A program made the position numbers and the translations under genes. From the NCBI GenBank assembly GCA_937967645.1, contig CALBTT010000161.1:1-52705 (forward strand): a stretch of 52,705 nucleotides of DNA, read 5' to 3'. This DNA is from an uncultured Zoogloea sp. (GTDB lineage Bacteria; Pseudomonadota; Gammaproteobacteria; Burkholderiales; Rhodocyclaceae). Shown one piece after another: positions 41,591-50,426 of the stretch (its first letter is position 1; each line of letters begins with the position of its first letter). A model generated the notes under the pieces. It searched no databases. It saw only the letters and a list, made by a program, of their open reading frames with translations, and had not been told where the DNA came from.

Positions 41591-41617
41591 CCGGCGAGGC
41601 CGGGCTGCACCACCACT

Positions 41618-43438
41618 TCAATCGCAGTCGTAGAGGATGCCCCGGCTCTTCAGCCGATAGACCATCTGTGGCCGGGTGATGCCGAGCAGGCGGGCCGCGG
41701 CGGCCACGTTGCCCTGGGCCCGCTCCACGGCGCGGCGCAGCAGCACGGTTTCGATCTCGTCCAGCGAGACGTTGTCGCAGTCCTCCGAGTCGTTCAGCAG
41801 CAGGTTGTTGACCCGCCGCGTGACCCGCTCGAGCTCCCGTTCCTTGGACGCATCGGCCACCAGGCTGGCGGCATCCACCGGGACCAGCTTGCCGTCCTGG
41901 TTGATCGTGAAGCGCTGCTCGGTGAAGCGCTCACCGCTGGTGAACAGATGGGGCGAGTCGATGGCGCCGTCGTCGGGAGCCAGGATCACGCCCCTTTCAA
42001 TGACGTTCTCCATCTCGCGGATGTTGCCCGGCCAGTCGTAGGACAGCATGGCGTCCACCGCCCGCTGGGTAAAGCCGGTGAGGCGTCGGCCATGGCGGAG
42101 GTTGAACTTCGACAGGAAGTGGGTCATCAGCAGGGGAATGTCCTCCCGCCGCTCGCGCAGGGGGGTGATGCGCACCGGAAAGACGTTGAGGCGGAAGAAC
42201 AGGTCTTCCCGGAAGCGGCCCGCCGCCACTTCGTCACGCAGGTCCACGTTGGTGGCGGCGATCACGCGCACGTCCACCTTGCGGGTCTGGGAGTCGCCCA
42301 GGCGTTCGATCTCGCCTTCCTGCAGGGCGCGCAGCAGCTTGCCCTGGGCGCTGGCAGTAAGGGTGCCGATCTCGTCGAGGAAGAGGGTGCCGCCGTGGGC
42401 CCGCTCGAAGCGGCCTTGCCGGCTCTGCAGGGCGCCCGTGAAGGCGCCGCGCTCGACACCGAAGAGTTCCGACTCGATCAGTTGCTCCGGGATCGCCGCA
42501 CAGTTGACCGCCACGAAGGGCTTGTCGGCGCGGGAACTGAGACGGTGCAGGGTGCGTGAGAAGACTTCCTTGCCGACCCCGCTCTCGCCGAGGAAGAGCA
42601 CCGTGGCCTGGGTCGGCGCCACCCGCCGGACCATGTGCATCACCGAATTGAAGCTGGGCGAGATCCCCACCGGGTGATTGGGACCCTCCGGGCTGTCGGG
42701 GGCCGACAGGAGCGTGCAGTGCGGGCGGGCGAGGTTCTGGGCCGTGCCCTCCTCAAAGGCGCCCGGCATCATGAAGCGCAGGTCGTCGTCGGCTTCCGGC
42801 CCCCATTCCTCAACCAGCTTGCCGACGATGCGGCAGACCTGGTGCCCCATCGACTGGCACTCCACCTCCCGGTAGAGCACCTGGCGGCCCATGAACTCGG
42901 ACGAGAAGCCCGAGGCGTAGCCGATCTGCATCCAGCAGGCCGGCTCGGTGCCGATCGAGAAGTGCCGGATGTGTTCCTCGTCCTCCACCGGGCTGGTCCA
43001 GATGAACTCGCCGTAGTGGGTGCCTTTTTCCACATTGCAGTCGATGCGCACCGCCTCCGAGATGCCGATGCCCTCCAGGCAGTGCATCTGCGGGCCGACC
43101 ACGAACATGTCCTGGATGGACGTCCGGGCGCGGACCTTGCGAGCCAGCTGGGCATCGGTCACGCCGGCGTGGTAGCCCATCCGGGTCATGAAGCCACGGG
43201 CCATGTCGACGCCGAGCAGTTCGATCATCTCCCGCCGCAGCATGCCCAGCGCCTTGGCATGGACCAGCAGCATGCGCTGGTCGTCGAGCCAGATGCGGCC
43301 GTCGGTGGTCGAGAAATGCAGACGTCCCATCAGGTCGGCCAGATCCGGGAAGGCAAGCTTCTCCTGCTCCAGTGTTCCGGGCTGGACAACCGGGAGGTGG
43401 CCACGGGGCAGGGGGGGCGTACGGCCGGCGTTCCTCAT
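41618..43438 (-). CDS. XylR/DmpR-type sigma-54-dependent activator
   Basis: A 606-residue regulator of the NtrC class with an aromatic-sensing N-terminus. The XylR_N domain (about residues 30-130, DLMGRLHFSTTDGRIWLDDQRMLLVHAKALG) is followed by V4R (about 135-200, GYASGFSSEFMGRQVLYREVECQSMGH). The AAA+ domain (about 240-480) has Walker A GESGVGKE, the sigma-54 contact loop GAFTGA and Walker B GGTLFLDEIG. The C-terminal Fis-type HTH is VERAQGNVAAAARLLGITRPQMVYRLKSRG. Start at ATG 43438 behind GGAGGG. It is transcribed away from the dioxygenase operon, which has a -24/-12 promoter and upstream sites in the gap. It is therefore the likely activator, in response to an aromatic compound. Confidence 0.92.
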   Translation of the reverse strand: MRNAGRTPPLPRGHLPVVQPGTLEQEKLAFPDLADLMGRLHFSTTDGRIWLDDQRMLLVHAKALGMLRREMIELLGVDMARGFMTRMGYHAGVTDAQLARKVRARTSIQDMFVVGPQMHCLEGIGISEAVRIDCNVEKGTHYGEFIWTSPVEDEEHIRHFSIGTEPACWMQIGYASGFSSEFMGRQVLYREVECQSMGHQVCRIVGKLVEEWGPEADDDLRFMMPGAFEEGTAQNLARPHCTLLSAPDSPEGPNHPVGISPSFNSVMHMVRRVAPTQATVLFLGESGVGKEVFSRTLHRLSSRADKPFVAVNCAAIPEQLIESELFGVERGAFTGALQSRQGRFERAHGGTLFLDEIGTLTASAQGKLLRALQEGEIERLGDSQTRKVDVRVIAATNVDLRDEVAAGRFREDLFFRLNVFPVRITPLRERREDIPLLMTHFLSKFNLRHGRRLTGFTQRAVDAMLSYDWPGNIREMENVIERGVILAPDDGAIDSPHLFTSGERFTEQRFTINQDGKLVPVDAASLVADASKERELERVTRRVNNLLLNDSEDCDNVSLDEIETVLLRRAVERAQGNVAAAARLLGITRPQMVYRLKSRGILYDCD

Positions 43439-43631
43439 GGGTGTCCCTCCGGGGCGGCGGGCGTCCTGGCGATCATCGGGTCTCTCTCCATCCTGTTGTT
43501 TTGTTTGCAGAGTGCGTCGGGCAAGGCAAGCATGTGGCATGCCTGAGGCTGCGCAGGGCACCGCATGTCTTGAAGATACGCTGGCTGGCCGGGGAGGGCC
43601 AGCCTGTGCGGCGAGGCCTCGCAGGGGGCGG

Positions 43632-43695
43632 ATGAATCGATTGATGCATTGTGCACTGCGTTGCTTATGTTTCGATTAAAGCATTTGATTCATTG
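43632..43695. promoter_or_regulatory. Candidate upstream activator sites for the sigma-54 activator
   Basis: Two related AT-rich dyads lie here. One, at 43632-43652, is ATGAATCGATTGATGCATT (containing the palindrome AATCGATT). The second, at 43671-43695, is in the opposite orientation (its complement reads AATGAATCAAATGC). They lie 120-180 bases upstream of the -24 element, the usual distance for XylR/DmpR enhancer sites, and resemble the TTGATCAATTGATCAA type loosely. Confidence 0.4.
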
Positions 43696-43813
43696 CCGCC
43701 GCTGTTGAGAGGCAGGGCGGTTATCCGCTGTGGCACTACGGCCTGCCGTTGTTCCGTGGCAAGGCCCGTGGCTGCTCGCGCTTGCTGTGTTCAAGCGTGG
43801 TTTGTGGACATGC

Positions 43814-43829
43814 TGGCATGGTTTCTGCT
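43814..43829 (+). promoter_or_regulatory. Sigma-54 (-24/-12) promoter for the benzoate dioxygenase operon
   Basis: TGGCATGGTTTCTGCT. GG and GC are separated by exactly ten bases, and it matches the consensus TGGCAC-N5-TTGCW at most positions. It points toward the dioxygenase genes and predicts a transcript start near 43840. That gives a leader of about 300 bases before the GTG start at 44146. The rest of the 707-base gap (43439-44145) holds the candidate activator sites and no supported gene. Confidence 0.6.
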
Positions 43830-44145
43830 GTATCGCTCCCGACCCCGTCGGTCCGCGTGCCATGCAAAGGGTGCGGGCAGGCGAGGGGGCATCACACAAA
43901 AAAATGGATCCCATCCGGGGCCGCAACGGAGATGAACACCATGCCTGCATTCCCCTGCCTGCAGCCGCCTTCCTGAGGCGCGGGCCCATCCCCTGCCGCC
44001 GCTGGCGGCCCCCAATACGCTGTCGAGCCTCTGTTCGCCGAACGACTGTATTCCGTCGTGGGCGTGGGCTGGCTCGTCCCTGCGAAATCCTGTCGCCCCT
44101 CCGTGGGGTGGCTTTTCGAGTTCGACCGTGACCAGGAGATCAACC

Positions 44146-45528
44146 GTGACCCAGACCAACCAGGACATCCAAGCCAAGCTCGAGCGGCTCGACGCCATGC
44201 TCGAGGAGGACCGCGACAAACACATTTACCGCCTTGATCGTTCCGCCTTCACGGACGAAGAGCTGTTCGAACTGGAGATGAAATACATCTTCGAGGGCAA
44301 CTGGGTCTTCCTGGCTCACGAAAGTCAGCTCCCCAACGCCAACGACTTCCTCACCGTGCAGGTCGGCCGCCAGCCGGTGGTGATCACCCGCGACCGGGCC
44401 GGCCAACTGCATGGCCTGATCAACACCTGTACCCACCGCGGGGCCATCCTGGCCCGCCACAAGAAGGGCAACCGCTCCAGCTTCACCTGCCCCTTCCACG
44501 GCTGGACCTTCAGCAATGCCGGCAAGCTGCTCAAGGTGAAGGACCAGAGCCCCGAGGCGGGTTACCCCGAGAGCTTCAACTGCAATGGCAGCCACGACCT
44601 GGTCAAGCTCGGTGCCTTCGAGAACTACCGGGGCTTCCTGTTTGGCAGCATCAACCCGGACGTGCTTCCGCTGGCCGAGCACCTGGGCGAGGCCGCGCGC
44701 ATCATCGACATGATCGTGGATCAGGCCCCGGAAGGCATCGAGGTGCTGCGCGGTGCCTCCACCTACACCTTCGACGGCAACTGGAAGCTGCAGGCGGAGA
44801 ACGGCGCCGACGGCTATCACGTCTCGGCGGTGCACTGGAACTATGCGGCCACCACCGGCCGCCGTAGCGCCGACGGCAAGGTGGACACCGTCAAGGCCAT
44901 GAACGCCGGCAAATGGGCCCAGCAGGGCGGCGGCTCGTATTCCTTCAAGCACGGCCACCTGGTGCTGTGGACCAACTGGTCCAACCCGGAGGACCGTCCG
45001 CTGTACTCCAAGCGCGCCGAGTGGATCGAGAAATTCGGCGAGGCCCGCGCCGACTGGATGCTGCGCAAGTCGCGCAACCTGTGTCTCTACCCCAACGTGT
45101 ACCTGATGGACCAGTTCAGTTCGCAGATCCGGGTGGTGCGTCCGATCTCCCCGAACAAGAGCGAAGCCACCATCTACTGCATCGCCCCCAAGGGCGAAGC
45201 GCCCGAAGCACGCCAGCGCCGCCTGCGCCAGTACGAGGACTTCTTCAACGCCACCGGCATGGCCACCCCCGACGACCTGGAGGAGTTCCGCTCCTGCCAG
45301 CGTGGCTTCGAAGCCCGCGCGGTGAAGTGGAACGACATGTGCCGTGGCTCCACCCACTGGGTGGAAGGGCCCGACGAGAACGCCGACCTGATCGGCCTGA
45401 AGCCCGAGCTGTCCGGCATCAAGACCGAGGATGAAGGGCTCTACACCGTACAGCACAAGTACTGGCTCGAGGTCATGAAGAAGGCCTATCTCGCCGAACA
45501 CAACGCCCAACAGAACGGAGACCGGTAA
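44146..45528 (+). CDS. benA: Benzoate/toluate 1,2-dioxygenase, large (alpha) subunit
   Basis: A 460-residue Rieske oxygenase catalytic subunit, inserting both atoms of O2 into benzoate to give the cis-1,2-dihydrodiol carboxylate. The Rieske ligands are C95-x-H97 and C115-x2-H118 (CTHRG, CPFHGW). Mononuclear iron ligands H225 and H230 lie in NGADGYHVSAVHW, with bridging D222. The sequence is collinear with Pseudomonas BenA and XylX, including FEHGHL-like and MDQFSSQIRVVRP segments. The start is the GTG at 44146, seven bases after AGGAG; an earlier in-frame GTG at 44128 has no ribosome site. The specificity between benzoate and methylbenzoates cannot be told. Confidence 0.95.
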   Translation: MTQTNQDIQAKLERLDAMLEEDRDKHIYRLDRSAFTDEELFELEMKYIFEGNWVFLAHESQLPNANDFLTVQVGRQPVVITRDRAGQLHGLINTCTHRGAILARHKKGNRSSFTCPFHGWTFSNAGKLLKVKDQSPEAGYPESFNCNGSHDLVKLGAFENYRGFLFGSINPDVLPLAEHLGEAARIIDMIVDQAPEGIEVLRGASTYTFDGNWKLQAENGADGYHVSAVHWNYAATTGRRSADGKVDTVKAMNAGKWAQQGGGSYSFKHGHLVLWTNWSNPEDRPLYSKRAEWIEKFGEARADWMLRKSRNLCLYPNVYLMDQFSSQIRVVRPISPNKSEATIYCIAPKGEAPEARQRRLRQYEDFFNATGMATPDDLEEFRSCQRGFEARAVKWNDMCRGSTHWVEGPDENADLIGLKPELSGIKTEDEGLYTVQHKYWLEVMKKAYLAEHNAQQNGDR

Positions 45529-46013
45529 TGCTGTCCTACGAAGCCATCCAAACTTTCCTGTACCAGGAGGCGCGCGCCCTCGACGAGGGGCGCTGGGCCG
45601 ACTGGTTGTCCTTTTACGCGGATGACGTGACCTTCTGGATGCCCTCCTGGGATGACGACAACACGCTCACCGTCGATCCCCACAACGAGGTCTCCCTGAT
45701 CTACTACCCCAGCAAGCAGGGGCTGGAGGACCGCGTCTTCCGCATCGAGACCGACCGCTCCAGCGCGTCCACGCCGGATACCCGCACCGGCCACGCGATC
45801 AGCAATGTCGAGGTGCTGTCGCAGACCGACACGACGGTGGAGCTCCGCTTCAACTGGACTACCCACAGCTTCCGCTACGACATCGTCGATGTGTACTTCG
45901 GCACCTCCGAATACACCCTCGACACCAGCGGGCCGCGGCCGCTCATCAAACGGAAGTACGTCGTCCTGAAGAACGATTACATCCACCACGTGCTGGATAT
46001 CTACCACATCTGA
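45528..46013 (+). CDS. benB: Benzoate/toluate 1,2-dioxygenase, small (beta) subunit
   Basis: A 161-residue beta subunit with the NTF2-like fold of aromatic dioxygenases: IQTFLYQEARALDEGRWADWLSFYADDVTFWMPSWDDDN and RVFRIETDRSSASTPDTRTGHAISNVEV. It caps the alpha3beta3 oxygenase. The ATG overlaps the benA stop by one base (TAATG), so the two subunits are translationally coupled. A perfect hairpin follows in the gap before benC. Confidence 0.93.
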   Translation: MLSYEAIQTFLYQEARALDEGRWADWLSFYADDVTFWMPSWDDDNTLTVDPHNEVSLIYYPSKQGLEDRVFRIETDRSSASTPDTRTGHAISNVEVLSQTDTTVELRFNWTTHSFRYDIVDVYFGTSEYTLDTSGPRPLIKRKYVVLKNDYIHHVLDIYHI

Positions 46014-46015
46014 TC

Positions 46016-46050
46016 GGCAGGGCCCGTCGCTCCGGCAGGCGGGCCCTGCC
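46016..46050 (+). other. Intercistronic hairpin between benB and benC
   Basis: GGCAGGGCCCG (46016-46026) and CGGGCCCTGCC (46040-46050) form a perfect 11-bp stem with a 13-base loop. No T-tract follows and the operon continues. It more likely protects or processes the mRNA, favouring oxygenase over reductase, than terminates it. Confidence 0.6.
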
Positions 46051-46076
46051 GTCCGGGTGCCGCGAAAGAGAACCCC

Positions 46077-47093
46077 ATGACCTACAACATCGCCCTGCAA
46101 TTCGAAGACGGGGTCAGCAGAGTCATTCCCTGCGAGAGCGGAGAGCTGCTGGCCGACGCGGCCTACCGTTTCAAGATCAACATCCCGCTGGACTGCCGCG
46201 ACGGTGCCTGTGGCACCTGCAAGTGCCACTGCGAGAGCGGCAGCTACACGATGAGCAACTACATCGAGGATGCGCTGGCCGAGGATGAGGCGGCCGCCGG
46301 TTACGTGCTCAGCTGCCAGATGCGCCCGACCTCCGACTGCGTCGTGCGCGTTCCCGCCTCGTCGACGGCCTGCAAGACCGAAGTGGCCAGTCACGGCGGC
46401 CGGATCGGCAGCATCGACCGGGACTCAGCCACCACCGTGTCGTTCACGGTGCAGGCCGAACGCCCCCTGTCCTTCCTGCCCGGCCAGTACGTGAATCTGC
46501 AGGTGCCCGGCAGCAAGGAAACCCGTGCTTATTCGTTCAGCTCCGCGCCCAACCAGACCGAGCTGTCCTTCCTGATCCGCGACGTGCCGGACGGGCTGAT
46601 GAGCGGCTACATGCGCCACATGGCCGGTATTGGTGACTTCCTGATGTTCACCGGCCCGTATGGCTGCTTCTACCTGCGTCCGGTGGTGCGTCCGGTGCTG
46701 ATGCTGGCTGGCGGTACGGGCCTGGCGCCCTTCCTGTCCATGCTCCGCTGGTTGAAGGCCAACCCCACCACCCAGCCCATCCTGCTGGCCAATGGCGTCA
46801 ACACCAACGACGACCTGGTGGAGCTGGAGGCCCTGGCCGAGCTCAAGGCGGCGATGCCCAACTTCGACTTCTTCACCTGCGTGGTGGATCCGTCCAGCGG
46901 CCATCCCCGCCTGGGCTATGTGACCAGCCATCTGAGCGCGGCCCAGCTGCACGACGGGGAGGTGGACATCTACGTCTGCGGACCGCCGCCGATGGTCGAG
47001 GGCGTACGCAGCTGGATGTCCGGAGTCGGCGTGACCCCGCGCAACTTCCTGTTCGAGAAGTTCTCCTCCACCCACGAGAAGGTGACGTCATGA
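46077..47093 (+). CDS. benC: Benzoate/toluate dioxygenase NADH reductase
   Basis: A 338-residue electron-transfer protein that carries electrons from NADH to the oxygenase. The N-terminal [2Fe-2S] ferredoxin domain has CRDGACGTCKCHCESG and a fourth Cys in LSCQM. The FAD-binding domain has the RAYSFSSAP motif. The C-terminal NAD domain has LAGGTGLAPFLSMLRWL and VYICGPPPMVEG-type sequence (DIYVCGPPPMVEG). Its length equals that of BenC and XylZ. The ATG of the following dehydrogenase overlaps its end by four bases. Confidence 0.94.
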   Translation: MTYNIALQFEDGVSRVIPCESGELLADAAYRFKINIPLDCRDGACGTCKCHCESGSYTMSNYIEDALAEDEAAAGYVLSCQMRPTSDCVVRVPASSTACKTEVASHGGRIGSIDRDSATTVSFTVQAERPLSFLPGQYVNLQVPGSKETRAYSFSSAPNQTELSFLIRDVPDGLMSGYMRHMAGIGDFLMFTGPYGCFYLRPVVRPVLMLAGGTGLAPFLSMLRWLKANPTTQPILLANGVNTNDDLVELEALAELKAAMPNFDFFTCVVDPSSGHPRLGYVTSHLSAAQLHDGEVDIYVCGPPPMVEGVRSWMSGVGVTPRNFLFEKFSSTHEKVTS

Positions 47094-47875
47094 GCCGCGC
47101 AGATCGTTTCACCGGCAAGTCCGTCATCGTCACCGGCGCCGCCCAGGGCATCGGGCGCGGCGTGGCCATGGCCGTGGCCGCAGAGGGGGGGCGGGTGCTC
47201 GCCGTGGATCGCTCCGAGGTGGTCGACGAGGTGGTCGCCGAGATTATCGCGGCGGGCGGCTCGGCACTGCCGTTCCGGGCCGATCTGGAGACCTTCGCCG
47301 GCGCCAGCGCCATGGTGGCCGAGGCGGTGAGCAGCTTCGGCCGGGTCGATGTGCTGATCAACAACGTGGGCGGCACGATCCGGGCCAAGCCCTTCGAGCA
47401 CTACGAGGAGGCGCAGATCGAGGCGGAGATCCGCCGTTCCCTGTTCCCCACCCTCTGGAGCTGCCGGGCCGTGCTGCCGGTGATGATCGATCAGCGGGGC
47501 GGCACCATCGTCAATGTGTCGTCGATCGCCACCCGCGGTGTGCACCGGGTGCCCTATTCGGCGGCCAAGGGCGGCGTCAATGCGCTGACCGCCTCCATCG
47601 CCATGGAAGCCACCCGGCACGGCATCCGCATCAATGCCACCGCCCCCGGCGGTACCGAGGCGCCGCCCCGGCGCATCCCCCGCAACCAGGCCCAGCCCAC
47701 CCCCGATGAAGTGGCCTGGTACCAGGGCGTGATCGACCAGACGGTCGATTCGAGCCTCATGCACCGCTACGGCACGGTGGCGGAGCAGGTCGCACCGATC
47801 CTGTTCTTCGCCTCCGACGAGTCGTCCTACATCACCGGCAGCGTGCTGCCGGTGGGAGGCGGGGATCTCGGCTGA
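47090..47875 (+). CDS. benD: 1,2-dihydroxycyclohexa-3,5-diene-1-carboxylate dehydrogenase
   Basis: A 261-residue short-chain dehydrogenase that oxidises and decarboxylates the dioxygenase product to catechol with NAD+. The cofactor loop is TGAAQGIGRG (TGxxxGxG). NNVGG, catalytic Ser in NVSSIATRG and YSAAK (Tyr-x3-Lys) are present, with the BenD/XylL-typical GTEAPPRRIPRNQAQPTPDE insertion. Overlap with benC (ATGA) shows coupling. It is followed by the aromatic-acid importer. Confidence 0.94.
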   Translation: MSRADRFTGKSVIVTGAAQGIGRGVAMAVAAEGGRVLAVDRSEVVDEVVAEIIAAGGSALPFRADLETFAGASAMVAEAVSSFGRVDVLINNVGGTIRAKPFEHYEEAQIEAEIRRSLFPTLWSCRAVLPVMIDQRGGTIVNVSSIATRGVHRVPYSAAKGGVNALTASIAMEATRHGIRINATAPGGTEAPPRRIPRNQAQPTPDEVAWYQGVIDQTVDSSLMHRYGTVAEQVAPILFFASDESSYITGSVLPVGGGDLG

Positions 47876-47930
47876 GACCTGCCACCCCGACGCCCACATG
47901 GACATAACAACTACAATCAAGGAGCAAACC

Positions 47931-49247
47931 GTGCCCCAGATCGACGTACACAGGCTTTCCGACCACGCACGTTTCAACGGCTTTCACGGCATCGTGCTGT
48001 TCTGGTGCGCCCTCATCATCATCTTCGACGGCTACGACCTCGCCGTGGCCGGCATCGCCCTGCCGTCGATCATGAAGGAGATGGGGGTCAGCCCCACCAA
48101 CGCCGGCTTCATGGTCAGCTCGGCCCTGTTCGGCATGATGTTCGGTGCCATCTTCATGGGCACCATCGCCGACCGTATCGGCCGCAAATGGGCCATCGCC
48201 CTGTGCATCCTGCTGTTCAGCGTGTTCACCGCGGCTGCCGGCCTCACCACCGACCCGCTGAGTTTCAGCGTGACCCGCTTCCTGGCGGGCCTGGGGATCG
48301 GCGGGGTAATGCCCAATGTGGTGGCGCAGATGACCGAGTACTCGCCGCGCAAGATCCGCAGCACCCTGGTCACGCTGATGTTCAGCGGCTATTCGGTGGG
48401 CGGCATGCTGGCCGCCCTGCTGGGCAAGGGCCTGATCGAGAGCTATGGCTGGCAATCCGTGTTCTTCGCCGCCGGGCTGCCGGTGCTGCTGATCCCCTTC
48501 ATCCTGAAGTCCATGCCCGAATCCATGGCCTTCCTGGTCAAGCATGGCCGACTCTATGAGCTCAAGGGTATCGTGCAGCGCCTCGAGCCGAGCTATGTGC
48601 CGTCGGCCACCGACCAGTTCGCCCTGCCGCACGCCCATGCGGCCCACGGCGCGCCGATCGGCAAGCTGTTCCAGGAAGGACGTGGCTTCAGCACGGTGAT
48701 GTTCTGGGTGGCCTTCTTCATGTGTCTGTTCATGGTCTATGCCCTCAGCTCCTGGCTGGCCAAGCTGATGGCCGGCGCCGGCTACAGCCTGGGCTCCGCG
48801 CTCACCTTCGTACTGGTGCTCAACTTCGGTGCCATGATCGGTGCCATCGGCGGCGGCTGGCTGGCGGACCGCTTTCATATCAAGTATGTACTGGTGGCCT
48901 TCTACGCCCTGGCGGCGGTGTCCATCACCCTGCTCGGCTACAAGGTGCCGGTCGAGCTCCTGTACATCCTGGTCGGCCTGGCAGGGGCATCCACCATCGG
49001 AACCCAGATCCTGACCTACGCCTACGTCGGGCAGTACTACCCGATGGCTGTGCGCTCCACCGGTATCGGCTGGGCCTCGGGGGTGGGGCGCAGCGGGGCG
49101 ATCCTGGCGCCGATCCTGATCGGCACCCTGGTGGGCATGGCCCTGCCCCTGGAGCAGAACTTCATGGCCATCGCGATTCCGGCCGTGATCGCCGTCATCG
49201 CGGTGTCCCTGATCAATCACCGCCACTCTGCTTCGGCCCATCACTGA
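47931..49247 (+). CDS. MFS aromatic acid:H+ symporter (BenK-like)
   Basis: A 438-residue twelve-helix permease of the aromatic acid:H+ symport family (PcaK/BenK). The family signature near TM1 is FDGYDLAVAGIALPSIMKEMG. The loop 2-3 motif is GTIADRIGRKWAIA and the loop 8-9 motif is GGWLADRFHIKY. Position in the benzoate operon indicates benzoate uptake. The start is taken as GTG 47931 because AAGGAG lies six bases upstream; an ATG at 47898 would add 11 residues without a good ribosome site. It occupies the place where TOL-type operons carry the xylT ferredoxin gene. Confidence 0.88.
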   Translation: MPQIDVHRLSDHARFNGFHGIVLFWCALIIIFDGYDLAVAGIALPSIMKEMGVSPTNAGFMVSSALFGMMFGAIFMGTIADRIGRKWAIALCILLFSVFTAAAGLTTDPLSFSVTRFLAGLGIGGVMPNVVAQMTEYSPRKIRSTLVTLMFSGYSVGGMLAALLGKGLIESYGWQSVFFAAGLPVLLIPFILKSMPESMAFLVKHGRLYELKGIVQRLEPSYVPSATDQFALPHAHAAHGAPIGKLFQEGRGFSTVMFWVAFFMCLFMVYALSSWLAKLMAGAGYSLGSALTFVLVLNFGAMIGAIGGGWLADRFHIKYVLVAFYALAAVSITLLGYKVPVELLYILVGLAGASTIGTQILTYAYVGQYYPMAVRSTGIGWASGVGRSGAILAPILIGTLVGMALPLEQNFMAIAIPAVIAVIAVSLINHRHSASAHH

Positions 49248-49279
49248 AGGGCACCGCAGGGCCAAAAAACACGAATTTA

Positions 49280-49330
49280 AAATATCGATATTTAAAGAAA
49301 AAATCGTTATTTTGGTATGCTCTTGCATAC
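49280..49330 (+). promoter_or_regulatory. AT-rich palindromes and extended -10 promoter before the C23O gene
   Basis: AAATATCGATATTT (49280-49293) is a perfect 14-base palindrome. TGGTATGCT (49313-49321) fits an extended -10 element (TGnTATnnT), though no good -35 lies 17 bases upstream. GTATGC-TCTT-GCATAC (49315-49330) is a perfect dyad over the -10 and the expected start site. The arrangement suggests a separately controlled promoter for the ring-cleavage genes. Confidence 0.5.
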
Positions 49331-49417
49331 GGCCCCGCGCCAAGCCCCCTCCGGATGTCCCAACGGTCCGAAGCCGGGTGAGGCTTGGGGAAGATCAACC
49401 ACACTAGGAGACAAAAA

Positions 49418-50365
49418 ATGGCATTGACTGGTGTTCTGCGCCCCGGACACGTGTCCGTCAGGGTGCTTGAACTGGAGCCCGCGCTAAAGCACTACAAGCA
49501 AGTGCTCGGGCTCACCGAGGTTGCCCGGGATGAAGCGGGCCGCGTGTTCCTGAAGGCCTGGGATGAGCACGATCATCACAGTATCGTCCTGCGCGAGGCC
49601 GACGAGGCCGGCATGGACTACATGGGCTGGAAGGTGGACTCCCCGGCCACCCTCAAGAAGCTGGCGGCCGACCTCGAAGCGTCCGGTCTGGCCACCGACA
49701 TGAGCTGGATCCCCGCTGGCGAGCACCCCGCCACCGGCGAGCGCTTCCGCTTCACCGTGCCCACCGGGCATGTCATGGAGCTGTACGCCGAAAAGGAAAA
49801 GCTGGGCAACAACTGCGGCACCGAAGGGCCGGATATTAACCCCGATCCCTGGCCGGACGGCCTGGTGGGCATCGCCCCCTCGCGTTTCGACCACTGCCTG
49901 CTCTACGGCGACGATCTGGACGGCACGGTCAAGCTGTTCCGCGAGGTGCTGGGTTTCACCCTCACCGAGCAGGTGGTCCTGAAGGACAAGCCGGACTTCA
50001 TGATCGGTGCCTTCCTGACCTGCTCCAACAAGGCCCACGACGTGGCCTTCATCCGCCAGCCGGTGAAGGGCAAGCTGCACCACGTGTCCTTCGAGCTGGG
50101 GAGCTGGGAGAAGGTGCTGCATGCCGGTGACGTGCTGTCCCGCAACCGCACCTCCATCGACCTGGGGCCGACCCGTCACGGCATCACCCGCGGCGAGACG
50201 ATCTACTTCTTCGATCCCTCCGGCAACCGCAACGAAGTCTTCTCCGGCGGCTACATCAGCTACCCGGACAAGCCGACCATCACCTGGTACGACGACAGCA
50301 TCGGGCCCGCGATCTTCTACCACGACCGCAAGCTCAACGAGGCTTTCCTGAGCGTGTTTACCTGA
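49418..50365 (+). CDS. xylE: Catechol 2,3-dioxygenase (extradiol, XylE/DmpB type)
   Basis: A 315-residue vicinal-oxygen-chelate enzyme that cleaves catechol next to its hydroxyls to 2-hydroxymuconic semialdehyde. The iron ligands are His159 in SRFDHCLLYG, one of the pair HH221-222 in KLHHVSFELG and Glu273 in GNRNEVFSGG. The segment DLGPTRHGITRGETIYFFDPSG is the extradiol dioxygenase signature. XylE is about 307 residues. Start at ATG 49418, seven bases after AGGAG; the frame extends upstream to 49385 without support. Confidence 0.95.
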   Translation: MALTGVLRPGHVSVRVLELEPALKHYKQVLGLTEVARDEAGRVFLKAWDEHDHHSIVLREADEAGMDYMGWKVDSPATLKKLAADLEASGLATDMSWIPAGEHPATGERFRFTVPTGHVMELYAEKEKLGNNCGTEGPDINPDPWPDGLVGIAPSRFDHCLLYGDDLDGTVKLFREVLGFTLTEQVVLKDKPDFMIGAFLTCSNKAHDVAFIRQPVKGKLHHVSFELGSWEKVLHAGDVLSRNRTSIDLGPTRHGITRGETIYFFDPSGNRNEVFSGGYISYPDKPTITWYDDSIGPAIFYHDRKLNEAFLSVFT

Positions 50366-50382
50366 TCGTTCAGCCTTGTTCC

Positions 50383-50404
50383 GCGACGCCCTTCGGGGCG
50401 TCGC
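50383..50404 (+). other. C(UUCG)G hairpin after the C23O gene
   Basis: GCGACGCCC-TTCG-GGGCGTCGC: a 9-bp perfect GC stem capped by a UUCG tetraloop, among the most stable RNA hairpins known, 17 bases after the stop. No T-tract follows. It could stabilise the C23O message 3' end or partly end transcription ahead of the next promoter. Confidence 0.6.
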
Positions 50405-50426
50405 AAGGCGCTATCCGCAGGCACTA

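Noticed and set aside
43728..43746. TGGCACTACGGCCTGC as a second sigma-54 promoter
   Set aside because: The GG-to-GC spacing is eleven bases instead of ten, which is normally not tolerated. The match at 43814 has exact spacing.
43928..43976. Possible short leader peptide upstream of benA (ATG at 43932 or 43941)
   Set aside because: A GGAG lies upstream, but the frame is only about 11-14 codons, has no regulatory codon run and no attenuator hairpin with a U-tract.
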